64,000 bases of DNA from positions 5,077,293-5,141,292 of the forward strand of contig NW_009799100.1 of assembly GCF_000213175.1 (NCBI RefSeq), given 5' to 3'. The notes beneath the pieces are model-generated. The model ran no database searches. It saw only the letters and a list, made by a program, of their open reading frames with translations, and had not been told where the DNA came from. Origin of the DNA: Neurospora tetrasperma FGSC 2508 (Eukaryota; Ascomycota; Sordariomycetes; Sordariales; Sordariaceae). The translations under genes were made by a program, and so were the position numbers. Of the stretch, positions 30,934-41,097 are shown one piece after another; position 1 is the first letter of the stretch, and each line of letters starts with the position of its first letter.

Positions 30934-32808
30934 TCAGCGTCTGCGCTCCCTATCCCGATCCGCTCCGGAGCCAGAACCGGAAGAACCACGGCCGAAGTGG
31001 TCCCTAAGCCACCCTAGCGCGCCATTACCAGAACTCGAACTCTGCTGCTGCTGCTGCTGCTGCTGCTGTTGGTTTTGCTGTTGCTGTCCGTCTCGATCCC
31101 GTGAATTTCCCTCCCCGTTGTTACTGTTATTGCGTCCCCACAAGTTGTTCAATCCACCGCTGTACCTGCTGCTAATGTTGCTCTGAGAATTGCTGCTCGT
31201 ATTCGGCTGCCAGGCCGTCGAGGTGCCCCTATCCCTTGGTGGCGACGGGTCCCTATCGCGCGATCGCATGTCGAAACGTGAGTTCTCACGGCTGGGAGGC
31301 GAGTGTGAAGTTCGGCGGGAGATTCCCTCGGATTGAGAGTCGGCACGCCTAACACCGGCCACGTTACGGATCCTTTCGAGGCGCTCTTCTCTCTCTTGCT
31401 CGCTGCGCCGAAGTCGCTCTCTGGCCGATTGGGCTTGTGATCCAAAGGGGTTAAGTGATTCAAAGGGGTTTCTTCCTGGTGCGGATGTAGACGCGAAGGC
31501 TGATGCAGAGCTGGTACTGGCTTCTTGGCGTGATGCGGACGGTTGGCTGTTATTGTTATTGTTGTTGTTGCTGTTGCTCCCGGATGGGTTGTTGCCCTCG
31601 ATCGGCATTCGGCAGATAGGGCACGTGTTGTGCTCCTTAAGCCATAAAGTGACGCATTCCCCGTGGAACCAATGCTTACACGGTAGCACCGTGACCTCTT
31701 CGCCCTTGTACATGTCGTCGATGCAAATGGTACATTCGGCTTTACCCTCGGGGCCAATCATCTGCTCGTCGAGGATCTTTTTGGGTAATTTCTCAATAGC
31801 GGCTTGCGTTGCTGGAGGAGCCGCATTGGACTGCGGGTTAGCTTCCATGAGGGTCGTTATGATGCGGTCGAGTGCCTCCTGGGTATACACGGCATCGCCA
31901 TGGACTGCCGCCTGTGGGTTCAGCAATGTAGCGATAAAGTCCTGCAGGCCAGTGGCAAACCCAAGAGGAGGCCCTCGTGGACCACTGCCCTGGCCCTGGC
32001 CGCCACCGGGGTCTTCTGCGCCCGGCGGCGGGATGTTGCCAAAGAGACCCCTAAACAGACTGCCATCACCGTTCGAGTTAGCCCTCCTATTAGTCACAAC
32101 AATGATTGTGTGTCTGCGAATTCCAGGGAAACCATTGCCATGTCGCGAGCGAACATACGTGTCAAAAGCGGGCACTTCCGGCCCGTCTCCCGCTGGGCCT
32201 CCTGTAGTTGTCGTGGTCGTGAAGGTAAAGCTAGCCATGCCGTCTCCTGCTCTGGTAAAGGTTGTACGCTGTATCCGCGGCTGTGTCCCAAAGGCGTTTT
32301 CTCCTTGCTGTCCCGGCCTTGCGCCGCTTAACTCGACAAACATATCGGCGAATCGCGACAAAACGGCCTCGCCAGGATCATCTGGACGGGCACGCGGCCG
32401 GTCCGGACTGCTATCAAGATCCTCAAGACCGTTCCCACTTGAACGGTTGAAGGGACTATCTGGTGATTGGTACACCGATCGTCGCATGAAGAAGGACCCG
32501 GGGCCACGCTCGAGAAACTGCTCTATGTCATCTTCCTCTGGGTCCGAGTCTGAACGGTGACCTTGTTGTTGAACACCTGGTCGGGGATCGTTGTCAGGTT
32601 CGACCTGTACAAAGGTTAGCGTGGCGATAGCTGGACGGTAGATGGGAGAACCTACAATCTGGACGAAATCATTGTGACACCTGGGGCATTCTAGGTCCAG
32701 ATGGGGGTAGTCGTCGCGATACCACTCGTTTTCACAGCCATAGCAGTAGACGACTTCTCTACCCGTCGTCGCATCGAGATGCCTCGGGGGAAATCCGGGA
32801 GAGGCCAT
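30934..32808 (-). CDS. RING-H2 E3 ubiquitin ligase (RNF115/RNF126-like)
   Basis: Predicted E3 ligase. Start chosen at ATG 32808 (MASPGFPPRHLDATTGREVV); the frame is open 34 codons further upstream, so a longer start at 32910 is possible. An N-terminal zinc-ribbon (CYGCENEWY...CPRCHNDF, about residues 21-45) matches the BCA2-type zinc finger. The RING-H2 (about 340-381: CTIC...CKHWFHGEC...CPIC, C3H2C3 pattern) recruits the E2. The C terminus is low-complexity, with poly-Asn, poly-Gln coded by a (CAG)n tract (31042-31069), and Arg/Ser-rich segments. A 51-nt intron (32655-32605; GTAGGT donor, GCTAAC branch, ACAG acceptor) lies in the frame; removing it joins CHNDFVQI to VEPDNDPRPG. It is a multiple of three and without stop, so retention would add 17 residues. 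About 607 residues spliced. Confidence 0.9.
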   Translation of the reverse strand: MASPGFPPRHLDATTGREVVYCYGCENEWYRDDYPHLDLECPRCHNDFVQIVGSPIYRPAIATLTFVQVEPDNDPRPGVQQQGHRSDSDPEEDDIEQFLERGPGSFFMRRSVYQSPDSPFNRSSGNGLEDLDSSPDRPRARPDDPGEAVLSRFADMFVELSGARPGQQGENAFGTQPRIQRTTFTRAGDGMASFTFTTTTTTGGPAGDGPEVPAFDTYVRSRHGNGFPGIRRHTIIVVTNRRANSNGDGSLFRGLFGNIPPPGAEDPGGGQGQGSGPRGPPLGFATGLQDFIATLLNPQAAVHGDAVYTQEALDRIITTLMEANPQSNAAPPATQAAIEKLPKKILDEQMIGPEGKAECTICIDDMYKGEEVTVLPCKHWFHGECVTLWLKEHNTCPICRMPIEGNNPSGSNSNNNNNNNSQPSASRQEASTSSASAFASTSAPGRNPFESLNPFGSQAQSARERLRRSEQEREERLERIRNVAGVRRADSQSEGISRRTSHSPPSRENSRFDMRSRDRDPSPPRDRGTSTAWQPNTSSNSQSNISSRYSGGLNNLWGRNNSNNGEGNSRDRDGQQQQNQQQQQQQQQQSSSSGNGALGWLRDHFGRGSSGSGSGADRDRERRR

Positions 32809-34725
32809 CGCCGTCGGTCGGCCCAGCAGCCTTTGGGTTGCGTTGTAAGCAGCAAAGGCGGCGAGCCCTAACTGGACGGTGAGGCCGATGGTTTGAAGCG
32901 CTCCTCGCAAGGCCAGTTTGATGTTTGATATCGGGGTCGGCGAGTGTTTCGAATGACGGAGAGGAGATCTCCGAGGATTATACAGTTGGCTTCGGAATTC
33001 AAGAAGCCCGCGCGTGATATGGCGAGGATACTAATTGTAGGTGGAGGTCTGGTACTTGAAGTACTGGTCTAGGTGATGTAGGTTGTTGGAGTGAAGTGAA
33101 GTGGCTGCCCCACTATGATGGAGTCGACGTTCTTGATGCAGCTGCTGTGATCTACAGCGTTGGCGTCCTACTCGAGGATTCGCAGCGGCGACGGCATCAA
33201 CGGGATGGAGCAGTCGCGCGGCACAACTTTAATGGACAGATATCGGATCTTGCGCGTTGTCAAGGGGAATCTTGTGCCGTTCGAGGCCGTCGGCTCTTTT
33301 GTGGCGAGGATTCTATTGTTGGGAGAAAACTGAAGGAAATGGATGGCACAAGGTCGGTTTGTTGGAGAAGGTTCAGCCGTTTGCTAGATCGATGTAGGTG
33401 TCTGTACCTGCCTTGCGCTGAGGTAGGATCCGACCGAGCAATAAAAGAGGGAGTGAACGGTGCCTTGACTGGATGACAGCCATCCCATTGGACCCTGGGA
33501 ATCGCTGTAACCGCTGTATTTGGTTAGGCCTCGGAAAGTCGGCGCAGGCCATGCGTCACAGCGTTACCTCTGCGTACGGTAATTTGAGTCCAGGATGTAT
33601 AATGGATCCTGGTAATTACCTAATTGTTCTTTTCCCTTCTTATACTCGCCACGGGTCATTATGGCCCTCACTTTTTTCGTCCCTTTGTATGGTTGACTGA
33701 TGTATCTGTCCGACGTTGATGCTGAGACATACTGGATGTATTACAATGTTGCAAGTAGGTAGTCCTTTTCCATACTCATCCACGACCCGTGAATCATGAA
33801 TCGGATGGGGTTCAAGGTTGAATATGGGCAATGTTTCATGTCACATTGATACTGCATTTCTTAACGGCCTGATGAGGGGAAGAACTTAAGTCTGCCCTGG
33901 GCTTCAATAGGTGCAGCACTGAGAATCCCAAAGGACCCGATCTAGCATGTCGCAGGTCGTTAACGGGAGTGGTGAGCCAATGTGTCGGCGTCGAGCTGCA
34001 GCCTGACCCTGAGACAAATGGTCCCGCATGCACGAAAGTGGGCTATGACCGGGGCAAGGCACGGCAAGGCACACATCTTTGAGGAGCAACAATGGTAGGG
34101 TACGGTATTGGGTGTATGTATCGATATATCGTTTAGCAACACGCTTGATACCTCTAACGCTACAACATGGTTTTTGGAATGATAATGTGATACCAAGGAT
34201 TTCCAACATGAACAAAGCGAGTGGTACAATAACACTGTCACGGGGTCTAAGCCTTCAAAGAGGAGCACCTCTGCGGTGACTGTTGTCACACCTGGCAGTT
34301 CTTCAAGGCTAGCGCCAAGAACTGACACGATGTCCTCAAGCATCTATTACCTGGGGCCGCTTCTAGATGCAGTAAACGGAGTCCACGCCGTCAAATGAAG
34401 CGAATGTATGGCGTGAGCCGAGTTCGATTCAAGAAAGAGCACCTCCAGAGATAGACTCTAATAAGCCAACACCCATCCAGGACAGATAGTTGGGAGAAGT
34501 GGGGATTTGAACCCAATCGCCCATGTGTTATAGACGGGAATGTCTGTAGTCCAGTTATCGGAAGTTTAAAGAAGGAAAAGAGGATTCAGCTCGTCAAATC
34601 ATAGCCCATAATATACACACCGGAACCTGCTGTCCCATATCGTCATCAAGGAGCGGCCTCTTCTGCCTTTTCACCTTGTGCCATATGTCATCACCCATCA
34701 GGCGACCGGCTCACCCCCCTACCCA
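32809..34725. other. Intergenic region with a tRNA-like fragment
   Basis: No supported protein gene. On the minus strand around 34486-34530 the sequence GGGTTCAAATCCCC followed by CTTCTCCCA resembles a T-arm and 3' acceptor strand of a tRNA. No matching 5' acceptor strand (GGAGAAG) is found at the right distance and the T-stem has a mismatch, so it is at most a tRNA relic. Confidence 0.35.
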
Positions 34726-35410
34726 TCACCTCTTGCGGCCCAAGTTCCTGAGCAAAACGCCTCCTATGACACCGGCGGCAACCGCCACACCACTAATGAT
34801 GGCCACGCCCATCAAGCCCTCCTTGGTCACCTTGTCGTCAATCAGAGTCCGAAGGTTGGCGGCCTGGAGGTTTGCCGGCTCGTTTTCTAGGAGGGCGTCG
34901 TTGTATTTCCTCGCTTGCGCGTAGTTACCGAGCTTGTAGTTGCCGAGGGCGAGGTAGTATAGGCATTCGCGGCGGCGCTCGGGGGATGTTCGGAAGATTT
35001 CTGATAGCAGCATGACGCCGAGGTGTTGATCGGCTCGTACGTTGGACTTTACTAGGCCCTGTAGCATTTCGAAAGAAATATGTTTAGTGCATGTTTTTTT
35101 TTTCCGACGGGAATCAAGGGTGTTGGTTCGTACCCATGCGTAGTTGAACTTGGTCTGGACGCCGACCATCTCTCCCTCCTTCTCATATTGCGCCCGGAGA
35201 ACATTGAGCTCGGCGGGGTTGAGCGGACTGCATCGGTATCGTCGTTGGTTAGATGACTCGGCGATCCTGGGGCGATTGTGCAACTCGGGGACTCACGTTT
35301 CCGCATCCACTGCATCTGTAACCACGGTTGTTAGCTACCTCTGCCAAGCTTGAAGAACAATAAAAACGAGTCCCATGAGCTGACCACCACCTACAGGGAA
35401 GTTGTGTCAT
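34726..35410 (-). CDS. fis1: Mitochondrial fission protein Fis1
   Basis: Tail-anchored outer-membrane adaptor for the fission dynamin. Exons on the minus strand: 35410-35395 (16 nt), 35315-35297 (19 nt), 35227-35134, 35058-34726, giving 153 residues, the usual Fis1 length. Joined, the start reads [20 protein letters not shown] and the first TPR-like region contains [14 protein letters not shown], spanning the third intron. The TPR core has [20 protein letters not shown] and [12 protein letters not shown]-terminal helix ([20 protein letters not shown]) followed by basic RNLGRKR is the tail anchor. The two tiny exons are unambiguous because only that splicing yields the conserved N terminus. 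It shares a roughly 615-bp divergent promoter with Spc24. Confidence 0.96.
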
Positions 35411-36025
35411 TTTGGCAAGCTGGGGGTATTTGGTTGAAGAAACAAGAAAACTGGTATCCTGAATAGAGGTGGGTAGATGGTCGTAAATTGTGCGGCAGCG
35501 GGCGACTATGGTATCTCGGGTTTGTAGGTAGTAGGTAGTGGTGTGAGAGGTGGACAGCAAGGTTCTGGAATTACCAGGTTAATCATAGCTGAGTGCCGCC
35601 AGTAGTTTTATCGCGTGGCTGGAGCTCTGTTCAATGTGCCACCGATGACGAAGGACACTGGGGAAACCCACTGCAGCATGCCCGATCCTTGACCGGTGGT
35701 AGCCCGAGGTCCCCATGTAAATCTGCGATAAGATAAGGGAATGTCCTACTTCCTGTTGCGGCTCCTGTCCCGCTAGGTCCCGTCGTCGCCCAGGATGAAT
35801 GGGTCCCGCTATTGTTTGGTTTGGGACTCGACAATTGCGACACAACAACAAACCATTCGCGACCTCGAGTTCGTTCGCGAACAAACACTTTTCTACAACA
35901 ACAGAAAACGAGCACACTTTTACCGTCACGGAACTCATAAATTCAACTCGATCGCAGAAGCAAACATTTACATATACCCGAATTAAAACAGAACACCAAC
36001 CTCAAGTCAAACTAAACCCGCCAAA
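35411..36025. promoter_or_regulatory. Divergent promoter between fis1 and spc24
   Basis: About 615 bp separate the two start codons, with genes pointing away from each other. The stretch has no supported gene of its own. Short inverted and CA-rich sequences are present, but no specific factor site was recognised. Confidence 0.45.
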
Positions 36026-36813
36026 ATGCTTCTCGAAGAAGACCCCTCCACCGTAAGCTCCCCGTTCATTCTACATCACTTCGACCTACCAAAGAACCTC
36101 CCCCTCTTCATCTCCCTCTCTTCCCATCCCCCTTACCCACCCCTTCTTTTTTTTTCTCCATTCTACTCACCACTAACCCTGCCCTCAAGCTAATCGCCCA
36201 CACAACCCAAAACTTCAACATCACGCCCGACCGGCACGCCGTCTCGCGCGTCGCCGAATCCTTGTCCACGCTGCAACAAGCGCGCGACCTCCGCCTACGC
36301 GAATCCGAAACCAACCTCAAGAAACTCGCGCGCACCCTCAACACTTTACAGTCCCAACACCAAGAAGTCACGTCCTCGCACAGTTCCGCCGAGCACGCCT
36401 CGTTGATCTCTCGTCTCGACACACAAAAGTTCCGCGTGGCGAAAAACGTGTCGGACCTAGAAATGGAGACGGAACGACTACAGACGCAGTTGGCGGAGTT
36501 GCAGGCGCGGTTGCAGGAGTTGGAGTTGCAGGGGGTTGATGGTGATGCTGGTGCTTCCACTAGTACAACAACGGGAGAAAATGGGAACGGCAGTGGGAAT
36601 GGGGGCCAGGTCAGGAGCGTGGAGGATGAGGTGTTGTTGAGATTGAAGGTGTATAGGAGTTTGGGAATCGAGATTGAGAGGGAAGAGCAGGATGGGGAGT
36701 TTACGAGGGCGGTGGTGAGGAATGATAGGCGGGGGGATGTGTGCGTGGTTAATGTGGACCGGCATCGGTTTTCGAGGTTCTTTTATGCCAATTATTTTTG
36801 GCAGACGTTGTAG
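36026..36813 (+). CDS. spc24: Kinetochore protein Spc24 (Ndc80 complex)
   Basis: Subunit of the Ndc80 complex linking kinetochores to microtubules; pairs with Spc25. Exons 36026-36052 (MLLEEDPST) and 36190-36813, joined across a 137-nt intron with a CACTAACC branch, give 216 residues. The N-terminal half is a long coiled coil ([19 protein letters not shown] ... [20 protein letters not shown]). A Gly/Ser/Asn-rich insert follows (about 130-150). The C-terminal globular domain has [20 protein letters not shown] and ends in [16 protein letters not shown], typical of fungal Spc24. The short coding first exon is chosen because it places an ATG in good context (CAAAATGC) and joins in frame. Confidence 0.93.
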
Positions 36814-37189
36814 GGGCGGTCGCTAGGGGGTTAATGTGATGGCAGCTAAGCAATGGAAGGATGGGTTAGGTTGCGGTTTACGGATGGTTACGAAAGGGAT
36901 ATGATGCATGGATGGATGGGATCGGCGTCTGGAGGAGTTTGGGTGGGAATAATACCATGTCATTATTTTGTTGTTTTGAAACAGGTCGGATTTCTTAGCG
37001 TGATCATATTGAAGTATGTTCTGCTTTATTGTCGCTTTTCGCTAATACACAGCCTTGTTCTATCCTTGTAACTTGTCATAACAGTGTCTGTACAGTATCT
37101 GTTGAAAAGAAAAAAAAAAGGCGACCCTGATTACGTATACCGTCATTGTCCAGATCAGCAAAATTAAACAAACAGGACATGATGATTAT

Positions 37190-38176
37190 TCAGGCCATAG
37201 GCCTCCACTTCCCTTTCTGAGAAGTGAACCCATCAAAGTACTCTTGCTCCTTCTCCCACATCCCCATACCCATCGGCGACACCCCGTTTCCATTACGGTG
37301 ATTGTTCCTCCTATCCCCCGGCGGCAGCGCCATCTTCGAAATGCTCCCAAAAGCGCTCTTATTCGCCCTGGCACCCGTACCATGCCAATTCGTTTGCGTC
37401 TCGGCACAATGTCCCGATCCAGCTGTGCCATTTCCATTTCTCAAAGTCCCCTTTCTACCATTAGTACTTCCCCCCATCCAACCCGCCTCCAACGATTGCG
37501 ACGGCCCAGCACTATGCGATCGATGGCTCAGACTGTGGTGGTACCGACCCACAAAGCTGGAGCACCTTTCCATCGGCAGTTCCAGGCGTGAGTTAATGTT
37601 CTGCCAGGCGTCGTCGTCGTCGTTGCTGTCGTTCAGTCTCCACCCACCTACTCCTTCAAAGTCTCGCTGGATACCGACCGAGGGAGCCAGCCCGCCGGTC
37701 TCGGGCAGAGGGGGGACCATCTCGGCGTCTTCCCGGATGGAGGCGATGGTAGGAGAGATGGATGCTTGACTAGAGCGGCGAGAGCGACGAACGGTGCCAA
37801 AGCCGTAGCTGCTCTTACGGCGGAGGGGACTCCGTTGGTGGGAGTCGTAACCGTTGTGGTAGTAAGGGGAGGGGGAGACGACGGCTAAGGGCGATTTGTC
37901 CTCACTGTCCCCGGCTCTGTTTCCGACGCTGCCTGTGCTACTAGAGGATAGACGGCGTGGAGTAAGAAGTTCGCCGTCAGTGATGCTATGGTAGTGACGG
38001 CCTTTGATGAACTGGGGGACGAATGCCATGGCTATGTCGACGTAGACGATGGCGACGCGGAACATGAGCAGAGAGAAGGCGAGGGCGGAGGTGATACTAG
38101 CGAAGATGGCCATGGGAATGGTGAAGAGGCAGAGGAAGGGGACAACGAGTCCATGGACGGGGTTGAGAAAGGCCAT
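37190..38176 (-). CDS. Unrecognised fungal membrane protein with Ser-rich tail
   Basis: Single-exon frame of 328 residues from ATG 38176 (MAFLNPVHGLVVPFLCLFT). The first about 60 residues form two closely spaced hydrophobic helices (VVPFLCLFTIPMAIFASITSA, FSLLMFRVAIVYVDIAMAFV). The rest is hydrophilic, Ser/Arg/Gly-rich and probably disordered (RRLSSSSTGS, RRSRRSSQASISP), with several basophilic kinase-type RRxS sites. Probably an integral membrane protein with a phosphorylated cytosolic tail; no family recognised. The upstream region to 39630 is non-coding. Confidence 0.75.
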   Translation of the reverse strand: MAFLNPVHGLVVPFLCLFTIPMAIFASITSALAFSLLMFRVAIVYVDIAMAFVPQFIKGRHYHSITDGELLTPRRLSSSSTGSVGNRAGDSEDKSPLAVVSPSPYYHNGYDSHQRSPLRRKSSYGFGTVRRSRRSSQASISPTIASIREDAEMVPPLPETGGLAPSVGIQRDFEGVGGWRLNDSNDDDDAWQNINSRLELPMERCSSFVGRYHHSLSHRSHSAGPSQSLEAGWMGGSTNGRKGTLRNGNGTAGSGHCAETQTNWHGTGARANKSAFGSISKMALPPGDRRNNHRNGNGVSPMGMGMWEKEQEYFDGFTSQKGKWRPMA

Positions 38177-39630
38177 GGTGTCTGTGGGTGTCTGTTTTCG
38201 GCCTGTGGCAACAGATGATGTTGAGGATGTCGAAACCCTGGGGTGAAGGCCTCGGTTTTCTGGTTTGCGTTTTGACGGCGAGTTGGAGAGTGTGGTGGGG
38301 GGTCTGTGAAGCTGTATAAGGTATGCAGCTTATTGGATTTTCTTGCAGGCGAGGGGCATATCTGCCGCTGAGACCAACATGCCGTGCGTGCGCTTGGAGC
38401 ACAGTTCCCTTGGTTATCTTGTTCACTGACCCGAGGTTGTGGCACTGAACTAGTACAGTTTGAGTTTACGACATGATAAGAGTTTGTTATTTGGGAGAAA
38501 TTCTCTCTAGGCTCCGAGGGCCATGACGGATGTGAAGTGTAACTTGAAGTGCGCAAGACGGGGAAATGGGGAGTGAACCGGGAAAAAGCAAGGGGGACTT
38601 GAGCCGTTTGGAAACAGGGATCGGTCGGAGCTTAAAAGCTGGGGAAGCAGTTTCAGGGTCCACTACGCCCGCTTTGACACTTCGGCAGGCGCCGAATGAG
38701 CAACCAGATCATCACAAGGGGCCGTTCTTAGCGGGCCGTGAACACCTCCAGCAGTTGACGTGCCCCGGAACATGAGGTCTTGGCAGCCATTCCCTTACGT
38801 TTTCGATCCGCTCTTGCAAGAATCTGGACACCACCAAGAACGATGCCCCCTCTTTCCACTTGTCGTTCCATGAGATGATCGAGATTCCTGTTTGACGGCC
38901 ACAAATTGCACATGTACATGTTCACCGGTCCCTTTGTGTCACTTAACCGACGTACAACCGGACTGAGGAAGCCCCGCGATCGTCCCATCGCTTCGTCTTA
39001 TCAGCCCATCGGCATGGGTGTCAAAACTGAGCCGAAGTTCAACCATCAATGAAGTCAACATGACACCAAGTCCAAAGATAAGGTTGGACGGGGAAAAACC
39101 TAGTCCTCGACAACCTTCAATCGACCTTGATAAAGATGCCGGTTCGCGTGGCCCTTGCAGCCAGGATTCTCAGACATTTCCATGTTGCGAGTGTTTGTTA
39201 TCTACGCATGAGCCTCCGCCATCTAGTAGTCTACACCATATTTTTATTCAAAGGCAAGGGGCGAGTTTCCCATAAGTAGCCAGAGTGCCAGACCATAAGT
39301 GTGCCAAGACTGGGCATTTTCAATTGTATCGTCGAGTTGAGGCTGTGTTGGGAGGGCAAGGATGATACTCTGTGGACAGGGAATAGCTTCCCCACATGCA
39401 TCTCCAACTGACATCATCCGTTGGAGGAGGCGTTCCTGAAGGCTGACAGGATGGCAGAATGGGTGAACGGGCCGAGTTGACTTTTGCATCCGCGATTTTC
39501 CACATGAATATATCGAACATAAATATTAACTGTGTTTCAACATCATCCCAACTTTACTGCCATTAATTCTCCCACAGTGTCAATAATCGCCACTACGGCA
39601 CTCTCCATATCATCTCAGGGCACAGCAGCC
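38177..39630. other. Divergent intergenic region
   Basis: About 1.45 kb between two outward-reading genes. No frame in it shows a motif or convincing length, so I read it as promoter DNA for both. Confidence 0.45.
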
Positions 39631-40947
39631 ATGTGTTCCCCCACCGGCGAATCAATACCTCATGAAGTTCCCAAAAGAGGCGATGATGGAGCTCCTAAAG
39701 AGTCCTTCCCGTGGCACATTGGTGTCTACGACGCCCACTGTCATCCCACCGACACCATGGCCTCCATCTCCAGCATTAAGAACATGCAAGCTCGACTTCT
39801 CACCATCATGGCCACACGCGGTCAAGACCAAGACCTCGTCGCCTCCGTAGCCGAGCAGCACGGCATCACAGACTTGAACGAGCTACGCGAAAGTGGTTCA
39901 TCCGAAACCCCCAAGAAGGTCGTCCCAGCGTTCGGCTGGCACCCCTGGTTCTCTCACCAGCTCTACGATGACTCCAAAGACGACGAACAAGAAGAAGAGG
40001 TCACGGATGTACGGGCGCACAAAAAAACCAAGCACTACTCTACCGTTCTATCGCCCCCTCCCGATGCCGATTTCATCGCTTCTCTCCCCGATCCCATTCC
40101 TCTCAGCAAGTTTCTCCAAGAAACCCGCCAACGTCTGCTCGCCCACCCCACAGCCCTGGTTGGCGAAATCGGCCTTGACAAAGCCTTCCGTCTCCCCTGG
40201 GGCAAAGTGAATGAGTCGTCCTCCTCGCGCAACGGCGACCTAACACCGGGCGGTCGAGAAGGACGGATGCTCAGTCCTTACCACGTCAAGATGGCGCACC
40301 AGGTTGACGTTCTCAAAGCCCAACTTTGCCTGGCAGGCGAATTGGGTCGTCCCGTCTCTTTACACGGCGTGCAAGCTCACGGCGTGTTATTCGATGCCTT
40401 GGCTTCGCTGTGGAAGGGACATGAGAAGGAGGTGGTGTCGCGGAAGAAGCAGAAGATGATTGCCAAGGGCGTATCGGAGGATTTTTCCTCGTCTAGTGAT
40501 GAGGAGGAGGAGTTTGACGAGTTTGACGACTTGGAATTTGGGCTTGGGGAGCCCAAGCAACAACAACAACAACAACACAAGGTCAAGAAGTCCAAGAAGC
40601 CGTACAAACCGAAACCATTCCCGCCGAGGGCGTGTCTACATTCTTTTAGCGGGCCGCCGCAGGTGTTGAAGCAGTATTTGGATCCCAAGATCCCGGCCAA
40701 GTGCTACTTTTCGTTTTCTATGGTGGTTAATCTGGGGACGGCGGGCGGAGAGGCCAAGTTTGCGGATGTGATTCGGGCGTGTCCGGATGGACAGGTACTG
40801 GTGGAGAGCGATTTGCATGTGGCGGGCGAGGATATGGATGGGTATTTGGAGGACGTTGCGAGGAGGATATGTGAGATAAAGGGGTGGGGGTTGGAGGAGG
40901 GGATGCAGAGGATAAGGAGGAATTATGAAGAGTTTTTGTTTGGTTAA
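39631..40947 (+). CDS. TatD/Scn1-type metal-dependent hydrolase
   Basis: 438 residues from ATG 39631 (MCSPTGESIPHEVPKRG); the frame is open further upstream but without an ATG. TIM-barrel amidohydrolase motifs of the TatD family are visible: YDAHCHP near residue 32 (metal-binding HxH), VVPAFGWHPWFSH, LVGEIGLDKAFR with metal-ligand Glu, RPVSLHGVQAHG, CLHSFSGPP and VLVESDLH. Compared with bacterial TatD (about 260 residues) it carries long insertions, including an acidic low-complexity segment (SSSDEEEEFDEFDDLEF) and a poly-Gln/Lys-rich stretch (40559-40610). Such long fungal members are annotated as Cut9-interacting protein Scn1. Likely a phosphodiesterase or nuclease; substrate unknown. No intron seen. 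Confidence 0.88.
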   Translation: MCSPTGESIPHEVPKRGDDGAPKESFPWHIGVYDAHCHPTDTMASISSIKNMQARLLTIMATRGQDQDLVASVAEQHGITDLNELRESGSSETPKKVVPAFGWHPWFSHQLYDDSKDDEQEEEVTDVRAHKKTKHYSTVLSPPPDADFIASLPDPIPLSKFLQETRQRLLAHPTALVGEIGLDKAFRLPWGKVNESSSSRNGDLTPGGREGRMLSPYHVKMAHQVDVLKAQLCLAGELGRPVSLHGVQAHGVLFDALASLWKGHEKEVVSRKKQKMIAKGVSEDFSSSSDEEEEFDEFDDLEFGLGEPKQQQQQQHKVKKSKKPYKPKPFPPRACLHSFSGPPQVLKQYLDPKIPAKCYFSFSMVVNLGTAGGEAKFADVIRACPDGQVLVESDLHVAGEDMDGYLEDVARRICEIKGWGLEEGMQRIRRNYEEFLFG

Positions 40948-41066
40948 GTGGTGAGTCTCTAGAAGACTGTAGACTAGACTTGGAACCTAGATGGAGTTTT
41001 ACTTGATAGACATGGGAGCATCTTTGGAAGCGAGACATTCTCAGCTGTTTTTCTCAGCCCTTGGTG

Positions 41067-41097
<31 letters not shown>

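Noticed and set aside
31553-32560. 335-codon plus-strand frame opposite the RING gene
   Set aside because: Shadow of the RING coding sequence; no domain and conflicting composition.
34484-34562. tRNA gene on the minus strand (GGGTTCAAATCCCC T-arm)
   Set aside because: The T-arm-like motif and CTTCTCCCA 3' end are present, but no pairing 5' acceptor strand or convincing anticodon arm lies at the right distance, so at most a relic.
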